A DNA stretch of 64,000 nucleotides from Anaerolineae bacterium (GCA_022822545.1 JAJEBE010000034.1:1-64000), one strand, 5' to 3'. Shown: positions 1 through 8,916, counted from the stretch's first letter. Notes: generated from the letters alone by a model not told the origin. A program made the numbers and translations.

Positions 1-414
1 CTGGACAATGTGCTGGAGCGCGAATTCTCGCTTCTTCACAAGTGGCCCCGCTTCAGAGTGTCAAGGGAAAGACTGCATGACAGCCATTATTTCGAGGTGC
101 GGCAGCAGGGCAACAACTGGCTGCCGGAGCGTGTCGTCACCGGCACAATCCGCCAACTGGACGACCATAGATCTCTTGTTGAATGTGAAATCAAATCTGC
201 CGAACGCTATTTGCCCGGATTCGAATACGCTGCTGTGGGCGTATTGATCGCCGCGGTGTTAACAACTCTAGACGGCTCGGGTATCAGAGAGATGGCGGTT
301 CTGCTTTGGATGCTTTTGGCCATCGCCACCGTGGGCGTCGTTTGGCTGCGCCGGCGGTTGCGCAACCGAAACGATCCATTAATCGAGCGCATCCAAAAGA
401 CCCTGCAAGACTGA
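1..414 (+). CDS. C-terminal part of an unrecognised two-helix membrane protein
   Basis: The frame is open to the left edge of the window (codons run L-D-N-V from base 1), so the true start is probably upstream and this is a partial gene. The visible part is a soluble, charged stretch of about 70 residues followed by two hydrophobic segments (roughly residues 77-92 and 98-117 of the visible protein), then a very basic RRRLRNR stretch and a short charged tail. The positive-inside rule puts the C-terminus in the cytoplasm. I do not recognise the family. It is followed by a 45-base gap and a gene on the opposite strand, so it ends its transcription unit here. Confidence 0.55.
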   Translation: MDNVLEREFSLLHKWPRFRVSRERLHDSHYFEVRQQGNNWLPERVVTGTIRQLDDHRSLVECEIKSAERYLPGFEYAAVGVLIAAVLTTLDGSGIREMAVLLWMLLAIATVGVVWLRRRLRNRNDPLIERIQKTLQD

Positions 415-459
415 GCCAAGCAAAGGTACGGCTATTAGAGAAGGACGAAGCGATCTCTA

Positions 460-753
460 TCAGCGGGGATAACCCAGCGCGTCAATGGCGGCGGCAGCGG
501 CGAAATCCTTTGCCGAGAGCTTGTTGCCGGCATCGTGCGTCGTGAAGGACACATGCACCCGCCGCCAGCCGATGCTCAAGTCAGGATGGTGATCCAGGCC
601 CTCGGCGATCACGCCTACGCCTGATGCGAAGGCCAGGCCTGCCAGATAATTGTCAAACCGGAATTCCTTGACCAGCGTATCGCCTTCACGCGACCAGCCC
701 TTGAGTTCAGCCAGGCCAGCGCTGATTTCCGCTTCACTGAATGCTTTTGTCAT
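460..753 (-). CDS. phhB: Pterin-4a-carbinolamine dehydratase
   Basis: At 97 residues it has the normal length of the family. The diagnostic DHHPDLSIGW stretch (residues 54-63) carries the tandem histidines of the active site, and VHVSFTTHDAGN further on is the typical second conserved block. The enzyme dehydrates 4a-hydroxytetrahydropterin, recycling the cofactor of aromatic amino acid hydroxylases; members also occur without such hydroxylases, with proposed roles in molybdopterin metabolism. No hydroxylase is in the window. An AGGAGG ribosome site lies 8 bases upstream of the ATG. The gene is divergent from thymidylate kinase. Confidence 0.9.
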   Translation of the reverse strand: MTKAFSEAEISAGLAELKGWSREGDTLVKEFRFDNYLAGLAFASGVGVIAEGLDHHPDLSIGWRRVHVSFTTHDAGNKLSAKDFAAAAAIDALGYPR

Positions 754-843
754 GTCATCCGCCTCCTGTTTATCTCCCCGACAGCATAATGCGACCTGAC
801 ATGAACGGCAAGCCTTCGACTGCCCGCCGATATGTCCGCTAGC

Positions 844-872
844 TTGTCAAGCCTTCGCCGCGCGGGTATGCT
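844..872 (+). promoter_or_regulatory. Sigma-70-type promoter for thymidylate kinase
   Basis: TTGTCA (844-849) and TATGCT (867-872) are separated by 17 bases and lie about 40 bases upstream of the chosen tmk ATG. No experimental start is known; this is pattern recognition only. Confidence 0.45.
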
Positions 873-911
873 ACAATTCCCCTGAAACAGACGAACGGAT
901 TGAGAGGCGGG

Positions 912-1589
912 ATGGCCGATGGCAGTTTCTTCATCGTAATCGAAGGCATTGACGGCGCGGGCAAGACCAGCATCGCAGAGCGTCTCGTGCAGGTCTTGCG
1001 GCAGACGCACGGGGACGACGTTCTGCTAACGCAAGAGCCTCATGATAAATCGCTGGTCGGCACCGAGATCCGTCAGGCGCTGAAGCGGGAGATTGCACTA
1101 AGCTCGCTGGAGTTGGCGCAGGCATTCGCCCTTAATCGCAGCCATCACCTCAGAACGCACCTCGAGCCACACCTTCAGGCCGACGGGCGCATCGTCATTT
1201 GCGATCGTTACATGCTCTCCTCGCTGGTGTATCAGTCGCGCGATGATATCGACATGGAAGATGTCTACAGCTTGAATCACCGGGCGCGCAAACCGGATTT
1301 GACCATCGTGCTGCGGGTATGCGCCGTAGAAGCCTATCACCGCATGGACCGGCGCAAAGCTTCTCTCGAATTGTTTGAGAACGACTTGCCGACTCGGCTT
1401 CAAAAATACCAAGAAGGTATCAAGCTGCTGCGTGGACAAGGACATGCCATCGTCGAGGTCGATGGCAACGGCGAAATCTCAGGTGTGTTCAAACAGGTGG
1501 TAGAAGCGGTCAAGCAGAACAAGCCCTCCTGGCTGCGGATTCAGCCGCCGCTCCTGCTCGACTGGCATGAGAGCGAATCGGCGAAGTAG
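912..1589 (+). CDS. tmk: Thymidylate kinase (dTMP kinase)
   Basis: Phosphorylates dTMP to dTDP in the cytoplasm, an essential step of dTTP synthesis. The P-loop is GIDGAGKTS near the N-terminus, DRYMLSSLVYQS is the DR(Y/H) substrate-binding block, and RKASLELFE matches the LID region. The ATG at 912 is preferred over an in-frame TTG at 900 because GAGGCGGG sits directly upstream of it. The product is 225 residues, slightly longer than the usual 200-215 because of a C-terminal extension rich in Pro and Leu. It stands alone, with its own promoter, rather than beside holB as in many bacteria. Confidence 0.93.
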   Translation: MADGSFFIVIEGIDGAGKTSIAERLVQVLRQTHGDDVLLTQEPHDKSLVGTEIRQALKREIALSSLELAQAFALNRSHHLRTHLEPHLQADGRIVICDRYMLSSLVYQSRDDIDMEDVYSLNHRARKPDLTIVLRVCAVEAYHRMDRRKASLELFENDLPTRLQKYQEGIKLLRGQGHAIVEVDGNGEISGVFKQVVEAVKQNKPSWLRIQPPLLLDWHESESAK

Positions 1590-1631
1590 TTCCCTCCTCA
1601 CAAATAAATTCGAAATTGCTCTAAATTGCGC

Positions 1632-1660
1632 TTGACAATAGAATACATGTTCTGTATTAT
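1632..1660 (+). promoter_or_regulatory. Strong promoter with embedded LexA-like palindrome
   Basis: TTGACA (1632-1637), a 17-base spacer and TATTAT (1655-1660) form a near-consensus promoter. Transcription should start close to the ATG at 1667, giving a leaderless or nearly leaderless message, although AGGAG (1661-1665) touches the start codon. Within the spacer, GAAT-ACAT-GTTC (1641-1652) matches seven of eight bases of the GAAC-N4-GTTC LexA box of Gram-positive bacteria, and AATACA/TGTATT also forms a perfect inverted repeat. Regulation by LexA is inference. Confidence 0.55.
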
Positions 1661-1666
1661 AGGAGC

Positions 1667-2830
1667 ATGGCTGGAAGAACTGCGTACGAAACCCTGACCA
1701 AGCTCTCGCAAATGGGCGATATCACCTTGCACGAGCCGGCTGGCGACAGCCCGCAGGCAGAGCGCAAACGCCGCTCGCGCAAACAAGAATTCAATCTCAA
1801 CGATTGCATCAGCCACCTCAGCACACCCCGCGGGCCCAAAGCCGTGATGAAGTCGATGATGACAACCGCCTGCGAGCGCAACTGCAACTACTGCGTCTTC
1901 CGCGCCGGGCGGGCGAAAACCAAGCGCGTGACATTCCAGCCCGATGAGATGGCATCCGCCTTTCAAACGCTTGAGAGCAGCGGCAAAGTCGATGGCCTCT
2001 TCCTCTCCTCCGGCATCATCAAAGGCTCGGTGACGACGCAAGACAAGCTCATCGACACGGCTGACATCATCCGCAACAGGCAGCGCTACCGCGGTTATAT
2101 CCACCTCAAGATCATGCCGGGCATCGAATACGACCAGTTGTATCGCTCAATGCAATTGGCGGATCGCGTCTCGGTCAATCTCGAAGCGCCGACCAGCGGA
2201 CGCTTGGCCGCATTGGCGCCCAAGAAGATCTTTATCGAAGAACTGGTGCAGATGCTGCAATGGGCGGAGCAGATCCGCCGAGAGCACAGAGATGAAAAAC
2301 TTGCCAGCAGCGTCACGCAATTTGTCGTCGGCGCCGTCGGCGATACGGACCTGGAATTGCTGTCCATGAGCGACAAACTCTACAGCCAGGCGCAATTGGC
2401 GCGCGTCTACTACTCCGCCTTCGGTCCCGTACCGGGTACGCCTTTCGAAAATTTGCCCGCGACCGAAGCCATCCGCGAATTCCGCCTTTATCAATCCAGC
2501 TTTCTCCTGCGGGATTATAAGTGGGATGTGGAAGAACTGCCTTTCCTGCGCGATGGCAACCTGCGCACCGATGTCGACCCCAAGCAAGCCTGGGCCGATG
2601 TCAACTTGATTCACCAGCCTGTTGAAATCATGCAAGCGGAGCGCGAGCAGTTGCTGCGCGTGCCGGGGATTGGCCCCATCGGCGCGAACGCCATCATCAG
2701 CGCGCGCCGGCGCGGCACACTGAGCGAACTGCTGCATCTTAAGCAGATTGGCATTCGCACCCCGCATAAACTGGCGAAGTATGTGCTCCTTGACGGCAGG
2801 CAGCCCGCGCATCAGCTCGGCCTGTTCTAA
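1667..2830 (+). CDS. Radical SAM protein with helix-hairpin-helix tail (putative DNA modification/repair family)
   Basis: CERNCNYC (Cys69, Cys73, Cys76) is the CX3CX2C motif that binds the SAM-cleaving 4Fe-4S cluster, and the surrounding KSMMTTACERNCNYCVFRAG block is characteristic of the family named putative DNA modification/repair radical SAM protein (COG4277). The barrel is followed near residue 331 by VPGIGPIGANAI, a helix-hairpin-helix that should bind DNA. The 387-residue length is normal. Family members often sit beside a uracil-DNA-glycosylase-like partner; none is adjacent here. The reaction is unknown. The promoter carries a LexA-like box, consistent with a DNA damage role. The start follows from AGGAG and the promoter position. 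Confidence 0.85.
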   Translation: MAGRTAYETLTKLSQMGDITLHEPAGDSPQAERKRRSRKQEFNLNDCISHLSTPRGPKAVMKSMMTTACERNCNYCVFRAGRAKTKRVTFQPDEMASAFQTLESSGKVDGLFLSSGIIKGSVTTQDKLIDTADIIRNRQRYRGYIHLKIMPGIEYDQLYRSMQLADRVSVNLEAPTSGRLAALAPKKIFIEELVQMLQWAEQIRREHRDEKLASSVTQFVVGAVGDTDLELLSMSDKLYSQAQLARVYYSAFGPVPGTPFENLPATEAIREFRLYQSSFLLRDYKWDVEELPFLRDGNLRTDVDPKQAWADVNLIHQPVEIMQAEREQLLRVPGIGPIGANAIISARRRGTLSELLHLKQIGIRTPHKLAKYVLLDGRQPAHQLGLF

Positions 2831-2966
2831 GCGTCAATCTTCAGCGTCCCCAACCAGGGACTTGTCGCTCGCCTCAACTTACACGGCGACATTGTCTTCT
2901 AAATCGCTCCGGGCTAAGATAGCGGCGCCTCCGCTTCGGCTGGCGCTAATCGCGCGGGAGAACTGA

Positions 2967-4301
2967 ATGACATCAATAATCCGAACGCTGATAGTTCTGA
3001 CAATATGCGCCGCCGTATCGGCCGCTTCCGCCGCGCAAGACGGCTTCCCTGACGGGACGGAAATCAGCCTCTTGCAGTGGAGTCATTTCGTCCCGACCTA
3101 CGACGAGTGGTTCGACGCCTATACCCGTGAATGGGGCGCGGCCAACAACGTTTCTGTCACTGTTGACCACGTCAACTTCACGGAACTGCCGACATCCCTC
3201 GCCGCTGAAATCGACGCGGGCCAGGGTCACACCATTATCGAATTGCCGTCCTCGCCCGCCTCTCTGGTTCAAGGTTTGCACGATTTAAGCGACATCAACA
3301 GCCAGGCGGACGCGCTGTTTGGCGAGCGTCGCCATCACTGCAAAGCGGTGACCTATCTCCCGTCTGTCGGGGTCTACTATGGTTTTGCCGCCGGTTACGC
3401 CCTCAACCATGGCAACTATGACATCGAACTCTGGGCGGCGGCTGGTTATCCGGAGGGGCCGAAAACTTATGAGGATCTGCTCGCTGGCGGACGGGCGATC
3501 TTTGAAGCAACCGGCATACCGGTTGGCATCGGCATCAGCCCGGAAATCGACAGCGAAATCGCCAACCGCGAGGTTATCTGGAGCTTTGGCGGAAGCGTTC
3601 AAGACGAAAGCGGCAACGCCGTCTTCAATAGTCCCGCGACAGTCGCAGCGGTCAAATACCTGGCGCAATTGCAGAATCAAGCCATGACCGCCGAAGTCTT
3701 CGGCTGGACGGGCGCCAGCAACAACCAGGCTCTGGTCGCCGGCGCAGCCAGTTTCATCCTAAACCCCGACTCGGCTTACCGCAGTCTGCAAAAAGTCGAC
3801 CGGCCCGCTGCCGCCAATATCGGCTTTACACCGGCGCTTGTTGGGCCAGCTGGCGCCTTCGGCGGGACTCATGCCTTCATCAGTGTAATACCGGCCTACG
3901 TTGAAGGCAGTCAGTTGCAAGCCGCCAAGAAATTCCTCCTCGACTTGGCCGCCAATTACAGCGAAATCACCTACCATAGCGAACTATTCAACCTGCCATG
4001 TTTCCCCGGCACGGTCACAGAATTGGATAGCTGGCTTGACGATGATCCCTTCGGCTCTTCACCGGCGGACAAATTCGCTGTCCTGAAGACAGCAATCGAT
4101 CGTTCAGTGAATTTCGGCTTTCCCGGCTTCAGCAACCCGGCTATTGCGCAAGTCTATGCTGAACACATCATCCCGAAAGTGATCGCCCAAGTCGCCCTGG
4201 GCGAGGCAACTGCCGAAGACGCCGTCGCCCTAGCCGGCGAGCGCATAGAAGAGATTTTCGCTCACTGGCGGTCCCTGGGGCTTGTCGGCAGCGGCGGCTG
4301 A
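2967..4301 (+). CDS. Extracellular solute-binding protein of a carbohydrate ABC importer (copy 1)
   Basis: Family 1 binding protein, 444 residues. An N-terminal signal peptide (residues 1-23, hydrophobic core LIVLTICAAVSAAS) exports it. Blocks such as LLQWSHFVP, GYPEGPKTYEDLL and VIWSFGGSVQDE are typical of sugar-binding lobes. It is strongly similar along its whole length to the next gene (about two thirds identical by eye), so the pair is a tandem duplication. Both lie upstream of an ATPase and two permeases transcribed the same way. The substrate is not deducible; sugar or sugar alcohol is likely from the UgpC-type ATPase. Confidence 0.88.
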   Translation: MTSIIRTLIVLTICAAVSAASAAQDGFPDGTEISLLQWSHFVPTYDEWFDAYTREWGAANNVSVTVDHVNFTELPTSLAAEIDAGQGHTIIELPSSPASLVQGLHDLSDINSQADALFGERRHHCKAVTYLPSVGVYYGFAAGYALNHGNYDIELWAAAGYPEGPKTYEDLLAGGRAIFEATGIPVGIGISPEIDSEIANREVIWSFGGSVQDESGNAVFNSPATVAAVKYLAQLQNQAMTAEVFGWTGASNNQALVAGAASFILNPDSAYRSLQKVDRPAAANIGFTPALVGPAGAFGGTHAFISVIPAYVEGSQLQAAKKFLLDLAANYSEITYHSELFNLPCFPGTVTELDSWLDDDPFGSSPADKFAVLKTAIDRSVNFGFPGFSNPAIAQVYAEHIIPKVIAQVALGEATAEDAVALAGERIEEIFAHWRSLGLVGSGG

Positions 4302-4382
4302 GCCAGCGAGCGCGACGCTTCCTGCGCGGCGCATTAGAATCATTGCCAAGCAAATCACTGTTCGCTAGAATCGAAACTGGAA

Positions 4383-4400
4383 ACCGGCCGGAAGGCTGGT
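4383..4400 (+). other. Intergenic hairpin between the two binding-protein genes
   Basis: ACCGGCC-GGAA-GGCTGGT forms a 7-bp stem (one G-U pair) with a GGAA tetraloop. No T-run follows, so it is more likely to stabilise or process the message than to terminate it; this role is inferred. Confidence 0.35.
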
Positions 4401-4434
4401 ATGAAGACTTTCTATGATTTAAGGAGACTGTTTC

Positions 4435-5775
4435 ATGAACCGAGCAATACGCTTGCTAATCGTACTCAGCATTTTGGCCGCCCTCGGCGTCGGCGTCAAT
4501 GCGCAAGGCGACTATGCCGAAGGCACCGAAATCAGCCTTTTGCAATGGAGCCACTTCGTGCCGCGTTATGATGAGTGGTTCGATGTTTATGCCGCCGAAT
4601 GGGGTGAAGCGAACGGCGTCGGCGTGACCGTCGATCACGTCAATTTCACCGAGATCTTTTCCACTTTGGCGGCGGAGATCGACGCCGGCGATGGTCATAC
4701 GATCGTCGAGGTGCTTTTCTCGCCCGCGTCATATATTGACGGTCTGCATGACTTGCGCGACATCAACGAAGCCGCGGCCGCGGCCCACGGCGAGCGGACC
4801 TCCACCTGCCACGCCGCCTCCTACTTGCCCATCAACGACACCTACTACGCCTATACGCATGGCTACGTGCCCGACCCCGGCGATTATGACATCGCGCTCT
4901 GGACGGACGCGGGCTACCCCGAAGGCCCCAAGACCTATGACGACTTGCTCGAAGGCGGCCGCGCCATTTATGAGGCGACCGGCATCCCGGTGGGCATCGG
5001 CATGAGCCCCGAGCTTGACAGCCGCATGGCGAACCGGGCGGCGATCTGGAGCTTCGGCGGCAGCATCCAGGACGAAGCTGAAAATGTCGTGCTCAACAGC
5101 GAGGAGACAGTCGCGGCCGTCAAGTATCTGGCGCAACTGCAGAACGAAGCCATGACCGACGAGGTCTTCGGTTGGACGGCGGCCAGCAACAACCAGGCGC
5201 TGATCGCCGGCGAAGTCAGCTACATCCTCAACTCCAATTCGGCTTATCGCAGCTTGCAGAAGATCGACGAAGCGGCCGCCGCCAATATCGGCTTCACGCC
5301 CGCGCTGGCGGGTCCGGCCGGCGCCTACGCCTCGTCGCACGTTTGGCAAATCTACGTGATTCCGAAGTATGTCGAGGGCGATGAACTGGCGGCGGCCAAG
5401 CAATTCATCCTCGATCACACCGAGAATTACAGCGATGTCACTTACCACAGCGAACTCTATAACTTCCCCTGCTACCCCAGCACGGTGGCCGAGTTGGACG
5501 GCTGGCTGGAAGAAGATCCTTGGGGCTCTCAACCGCCCAACAAGTTCGAGGTGTTGAAGACGGTCAACGACTGGTCGGTGCATCTGGGCTTCCCGGGCGT
5601 CACCAATCCGGCCGTCAGCCAAGTCTTCGCCGAGAGCATCATCCCCAATATGGTCGCGCAGGTCGCCTTGGGCGAGCAGACGGCGGAAGACGCGGTGGCG
5701 GCGGCGCATGAGCGGATTGAGGAGATCTTCGCGGATTGGCGCGCGCGCGGCATGGTCGGCGGCGGCGATATGTAA
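4435..5775 (+). CDS. Extracellular solute-binding protein of a carbohydrate ABC importer (copy 2)
   Basis: Paralog of the preceding gene, 446 residues, with its own signal peptide (residues 1-23, ending VGVNAQG) and a good AAGGAGA ribosome site 8 bases before the ATG. The two share blocks such as LLQWSHFVPRYDEWFD and FGWTAASNNQALIAG. Differences cluster around residues 105-150 (the DLRDINEAAA to YLPINDTYY region), which could tune ligand choice. It directly precedes the ATPase gene after a 151-base gap holding palindromic repeats, so it may be expressed far more than the membrane components. Confidence 0.9.
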   Translation: MNRAIRLLIVLSILAALGVGVNAQGDYAEGTEISLLQWSHFVPRYDEWFDVYAAEWGEANGVGVTVDHVNFTEIFSTLAAEIDAGDGHTIVEVLFSPASYIDGLHDLRDINEAAAAAHGERTSTCHAASYLPINDTYYAYTHGYVPDPGDYDIALWTDAGYPEGPKTYDDLLEGGRAIYEATGIPVGIGMSPELDSRMANRAAIWSFGGSIQDEAENVVLNSEETVAAVKYLAQLQNEAMTDEVFGWTAASNNQALIAGEVSYILNSNSAYRSLQKIDEAAAANIGFTPALAGPAGAYASSHVWQIYVIPKYVEGDELAAAKQFILDHTENYSDVTYHSELYNFPCYPSTVAELDGWLEEDPWGSQPPNKFEVLKTVNDWSVHLGFPGVTNPAVSQVFAESIIPNMVAQVALGEQTAEDAVAAAHERIEEIFADWRARGMVGGGDM

Positions 5776-5822
5776 CCCGCAAAACCGGGGCAGCCACCCC
5801 GACTGAACAAGTCAAGCTAACA

Positions 5823-5850
5823 GCGGGTCAGCCAGTGGCTGACCCCTACA
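5823..5850 (+). repeat. Palindromic repeat, divergent unit (GGGTCAGCC type)
   Basis: GGGTCAGCC-AGT-GGCTGACCC is a perfect 9-bp inverted repeat followed by CCTACA, the same outer edge as the GGGGCGACC repeat family. It lies between the binding protein and ATPase genes. Confidence 0.6.
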
Positions 5851-5871
5851 GGCATCATACACATAGTGAAT

Positions 5872-5899
5872 TGTAGGGGCGATCCACCGGGTCGCCCGC
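5872..5899 (+). repeat. Dispersed palindromic repeat (TGTAGGGGCGA family)
   Basis: TGTAGGGGCGATCC then ACC then GGGTCGCCCGC: a 28-base unit with a 9-bp inverted repeat (one mismatch). One of about fifteen copies in the window. Confidence 0.75.
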
Positions 5900-5926
5900 T
5901 CAACTGGCAAACTTTAGGTCAACCGC

Positions 5927-6985
5927 ATGAGCCTCGTCCAAATCAGCGGACTCAAGAAACATTTCGATACCGTGCGCGCGGTAGACGGCGTCGATCTGGA
6001 TATCAGCGAGGGCGAATTCCTGGTCATCCTGGGTCCCTCCGGCTGCGGCAAAACCACGCTTATGCGCATGATCGCTGGATTGGAAAAGCCGACCGAAGGC
6101 GCGATCGCCATCGGCGGAGCGGATGTGACCGCCTTGCCGCCGCGCAAACGCGGTGTCTCGATGGTCTTCCAGAGCTACGCGCTCTATCCGCATATGAACG
6201 TCTTCAACAACATCGCCTTTCCCCTGCGCGCGCAGCGACGCGAGAAAAAGCTCGACAAGCGAATGATCCGCCAGAAGGTCGAAAGCACCGCCCGCCTGCT
6301 CGAAATTGACATGCTGCTGGACCGCCGCCCGCGACAGCTCTCCGGCGGGCAGCGGCAGCGCGTCGCCATCGCCCGCGCCATGGTCACGCAGCCGGCGGTG
6401 TTGCTGCTCGATGAGCCCTTGTCGAATCTTGATGCCAAGTTGCGCGCCAACGCCCGCGATGAATTGAAGGACTTTCAGCGCTCCTCAAATATCACGGCGG
6501 TCTTTGTCACGCACGATCAGATAGAAGCGATGGGCTTGGGCGACCGTATCGTGGTGATGTCTGAGGGCAAGATCCAGCAAATCGGCAGTCCCCAGCATAT
6601 CTACGATGACCCGGCCAACGAATTTGTCGCCACCTTTCTCGGCTCGCCCAGCATGAATATCTTGAGCGTCGACGGCTGCCGCTTCGGCTTCCGCCCCGAG
6701 CATTTCCTGCCCAAGACCCTGAGCGACAAGCCCGAGAATTCGCGCCTCTTCCACTATTATGTCAAGCGAGTGGAATATCTGGGCTCGGACCGTCTGGTCT
6801 ACGGTTATGTACAGGACCACGAGGACGAATTGACGCTGGCGAAGGTGCCGTCCAATGTGCGCGCTAGTCTTGATGTGGAAAGCGATTACGAATTCGCCGT
6901 GCGCGACAGCGATATCAAGTATTTCGACAAGCAAACAGGATTACGGATCCCGGCGCCGAAGCGCTCAGAGGTTACCTACTCATGA
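5927..6985 (+). CDS. Carbohydrate ABC transporter ATP-binding protein (MalK/UgpC type)
   Basis: Cytoplasmic ATPase energising the importer encoded around it. Walker A is GPSGCGKTT (residues 37-45), the signature is LSGGQRQRVAIARA, Walker B is VLLLDEPLSNLD, and the switch histidine is in FVTHDQIEAM. A C-terminal regulatory part from about residue 235 includes GFRPEHF, the usual start of the MalK-like TOBE region; the total of 352 residues is a little short for the class. Its 3' end overlaps the next ATG by four bases (ATGA), so translation of ATPase and permease is coupled. Confidence 0.93.
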   Translation: MSLVQISGLKKHFDTVRAVDGVDLDISEGEFLVILGPSGCGKTTLMRMIAGLEKPTEGAIAIGGADVTALPPRKRGVSMVFQSYALYPHMNVFNNIAFPLRAQRREKKLDKRMIRQKVESTARLLEIDMLLDRRPRQLSGGQRQRVAIARAMVTQPAVLLLDEPLSNLDAKLRANARDELKDFQRSSNITAVFVTHDQIEAMGLGDRIVVMSEGKIQQIGSPQHIYDDPANEFVATFLGSPSMNILSVDGCRFGFRPEHFLPKTLSDKPENSRLFHYYVKRVEYLGSDRLVYGYVQDHEDELTLAKVPSNVRASLDVESDYEFAVRDSDIKYFDKQTGLRIPAPKRSEVTYS

Positions 6986-7905
6986 GCCTGCGGTTGCCGG
7001 CCTTTCCCTTTGATAATCGCCGTGTGGTCGGCGCGTTATTCCTCGCGCCGGCCCTGCTGTATATCCTCTTGATCGTTGGTTTTCCCTTCCTGCTGGCCAT
7101 CGCTTTTGGCTTTTCCGATGTGACTGTCGGCAATACCGATCTCAATTTCGTGGGCTTTCGCAACTTCGAGGCGGTTTGGGACAACGCAATTTTTCGTCAG
7201 GTATTCGAAACGACCATACGCTTCACGCTCATCTCACAAGTATTCATCCTTCTATTCGCCAATATCCTGGCGATCATCTTCACGCAGGATTTCACCGGCA
7301 AATGGTTCGCGCGCTTCATCTTCATCTTGCCTTGGGCGACGCCGGTCTCGCTGGCCATGATCGGCTGGCTTTGGATGCTGGATACCAAATACAGCCCGAT
7401 CGACTACCTGCTATTGCAAACGGGCTTCCTCGGTCCCGGCGGCATCTTGAGCAAGGACCGCAATCTGTTTTGGCTGGCCTCGCCGGACCTGGCGCAGATC
7501 AGCGTCATCTTCGTGCAAGTCTGGCGCATGACGCCGCTGGCGACGGTCATCCTGATGGCGGGGCTGTCGTCGATTCCCACCGATATTCTGGATCAAGCCG
7601 AGGTGGACGGCTCGCGCTTCATGCGCACCTTGTTGCTCATCAAGCTGCCGCTGATCCTGCCGATTATGGTGATCGCGCTGCTTTTCAGTATGATCACGAT
7701 GTTCGGCGATATGACCGTGGTCTACGTGCTGACGCGGGGCGGACCGGTTGATTATACGCGCGTTTTGGGTTTGTATTCCTTCCAGGTCGGCATCGAAGGC
7801 GGCAACCTGGCGCAAGGGGCGGCCATCTCGCTCTTCGCTTTCCCCCTGCTGCTGGCGATGGCGATCTTCATGTTGCGCACTGCCAGCCGAGCCGAGGTGC
7901 GCTGA
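6982..7905 (+). CDS. Carbohydrate ABC transporter permease (MalF/UgpA type)
   Basis: 307 residues with six or so hydrophobic segments, the first at residues 14-37 (VVGALFLAPALLYILLIVG). The cytoplasmic EAA loop that docks on the ATPase reads ILDQAEVDGSRFMRTLLLIKLPLI (about residues 212-235). It is the first permease of a heterodimer with the next gene. Stop and start codons overlap on both sides (ATGA with the ATPase, TGATG with the next permease), the sign of a tight operon. Confidence 0.92.
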   Translation: MSLRLPAFPFDNRRVVGALFLAPALLYILLIVGFPFLLAIAFGFSDVTVGNTDLNFVGFRNFEAVWDNAIFRQVFETTIRFTLISQVFILLFANILAIIFTQDFTGKWFARFIFILPWATPVSLAMIGWLWMLDTKYSPIDYLLLQTGFLGPGGILSKDRNLFWLASPDLAQISVIFVQVWRMTPLATVILMAGLSSIPTDILDQAEVDGSRFMRTLLLIKLPLILPIMVIALLFSMITMFGDMTVVYVLTRGGPVDYTRVLGLYSFQVGIEGGNLAQGAAISLFAFPLLLAMAIFMLRTASRAEVR

Positions 7906-8858
7906 TGGGCCTGCTGAGTTGGATTCTGACCAATTTCTGGGCGCTGCTCGTCATCGCGCTGCTGGCGCTTGTCGGCGCGCGGATCGCCTGGCGCATCCTG
8001 AAATATGGCGCCACGAGGGACGAGTTGCGTTATGTCTTACGCCGCTCGCCCTTTTATCTGCTGGTGCTGACCTTCTGCTTTTTCGCCATCGCGCCCTTCC
8101 TCATCATGTTCCTGCATACCTTCAAGACCGATGGCGATCTCTACCGCCGGCCGCAGCCCTTCATCTTCCGGCAAGACCCGACCATCGAGCACCTCGACGC
8201 GCTCTTCAACAACACGGCTTACCTCGATTTCATCCGCAATTCCATCGTCGTGGGCATCGCGGTTGTGATCATCACGCTTGTCCTGTCCCTTCCCGCTGCC
8301 TACGCCTTGGCCCGCCTGACGGGCCGCTGGGGCGAACGCGCCGGCATATTGATGTTCCTCGTTTATCTGGTGCCGCCTACCCTGCTCTTCATCCCCATGT
8401 TTCGCATCGTTGTCCTGCTCGGGCTGAAGGACAGTCCCCTCGCCCTGATCGTCGTATATCCGTCCTTCACGGTGCCCTTCAGCATGTGGCTCTTGCAAGG
8501 CTTCTTCAAAGCGGTCCCGCCGGAATTGGAGGAAGCGGCGCTGGTTGACGGCTACAACCGCGTCGAAGCTTTTTTGCGCGTGGTCTTGCCGCTTTCCCTG
8601 CCCGGCATCATCTCGACGGTCGTCTTCACTTTCACCTTGACGCTGCACGAGTTCATCTACGGTCTTGTCTTCATCGCCGACACCTCGCAGCGGACGCTGA
8701 GCGTTGGCGTGCCGACCGAGCTTATCCTGGGCGATGTTTATTTCTGGCAGCCGCTTTTGGCAGCCGCCCTCATTATCGCTATCCCGGTCGGCCTGGCTTA
8801 TAACCTATTCCTTGACAGCCTGGTGCAGGGCTTTACCATGGGCGCTGTAAAGGGATAA
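7905..8858 (+). CDS. Carbohydrate ABC transporter permease (MalG/UgpE type)
   Basis: Second membrane subunit of the importer, 317 residues. There is an extra N-terminal hydrophobic segment (residues 7-27) before the usual six-helix core beginning YLLVLTFCFFAIAPF. The EAA loop is LEEAALVDGYNRVEAFLRVVLPLSLPG near residues 208-234. The TGATG overlap with the previous gene shows coupled translation. The gene ends the operon; a dispersed palindrome follows. Confidence 0.92.
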   Translation: MGLLSWILTNFWALLVIALLALVGARIAWRILKYGATRDELRYVLRRSPFYLLVLTFCFFAIAPFLIMFLHTFKTDGDLYRRPQPFIFRQDPTIEHLDALFNNTAYLDFIRNSIVVGIAVVIITLVLSLPAAYALARLTGRWGERAGILMFLVYLVPPTLLFIPMFRIVVLLGLKDSPLALIVVYPSFTVPFSMWLLQGFFKAVPPELEEAALVDGYNRVEAFLRVVLPLSLPGIISTVVFTFTLTLHEFIYGLVFIADTSQRTLSVGVPTELILGDVYFWQPLLAAALIIAIPVGLAYNLFLDSLVQGFTMGAVKG

Positions 8859-8872
8859 TCGTATTGTCCAAA

Positions 8873-8900
8873 CGTAGGGGCGAGCCATTGGGCCGCCCGC
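8873..8900 (+). repeat. Dispersed palindromic repeat (TGTAGGGGCGA family)
   Basis: CGTAGGGGCGAGCC-ATT-GGGCCGCCCGC between the permease operon and the OsmC gene. Confidence 0.65.
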
Positions 8901-8916
8901 AGAGAAAGAAACTGCC

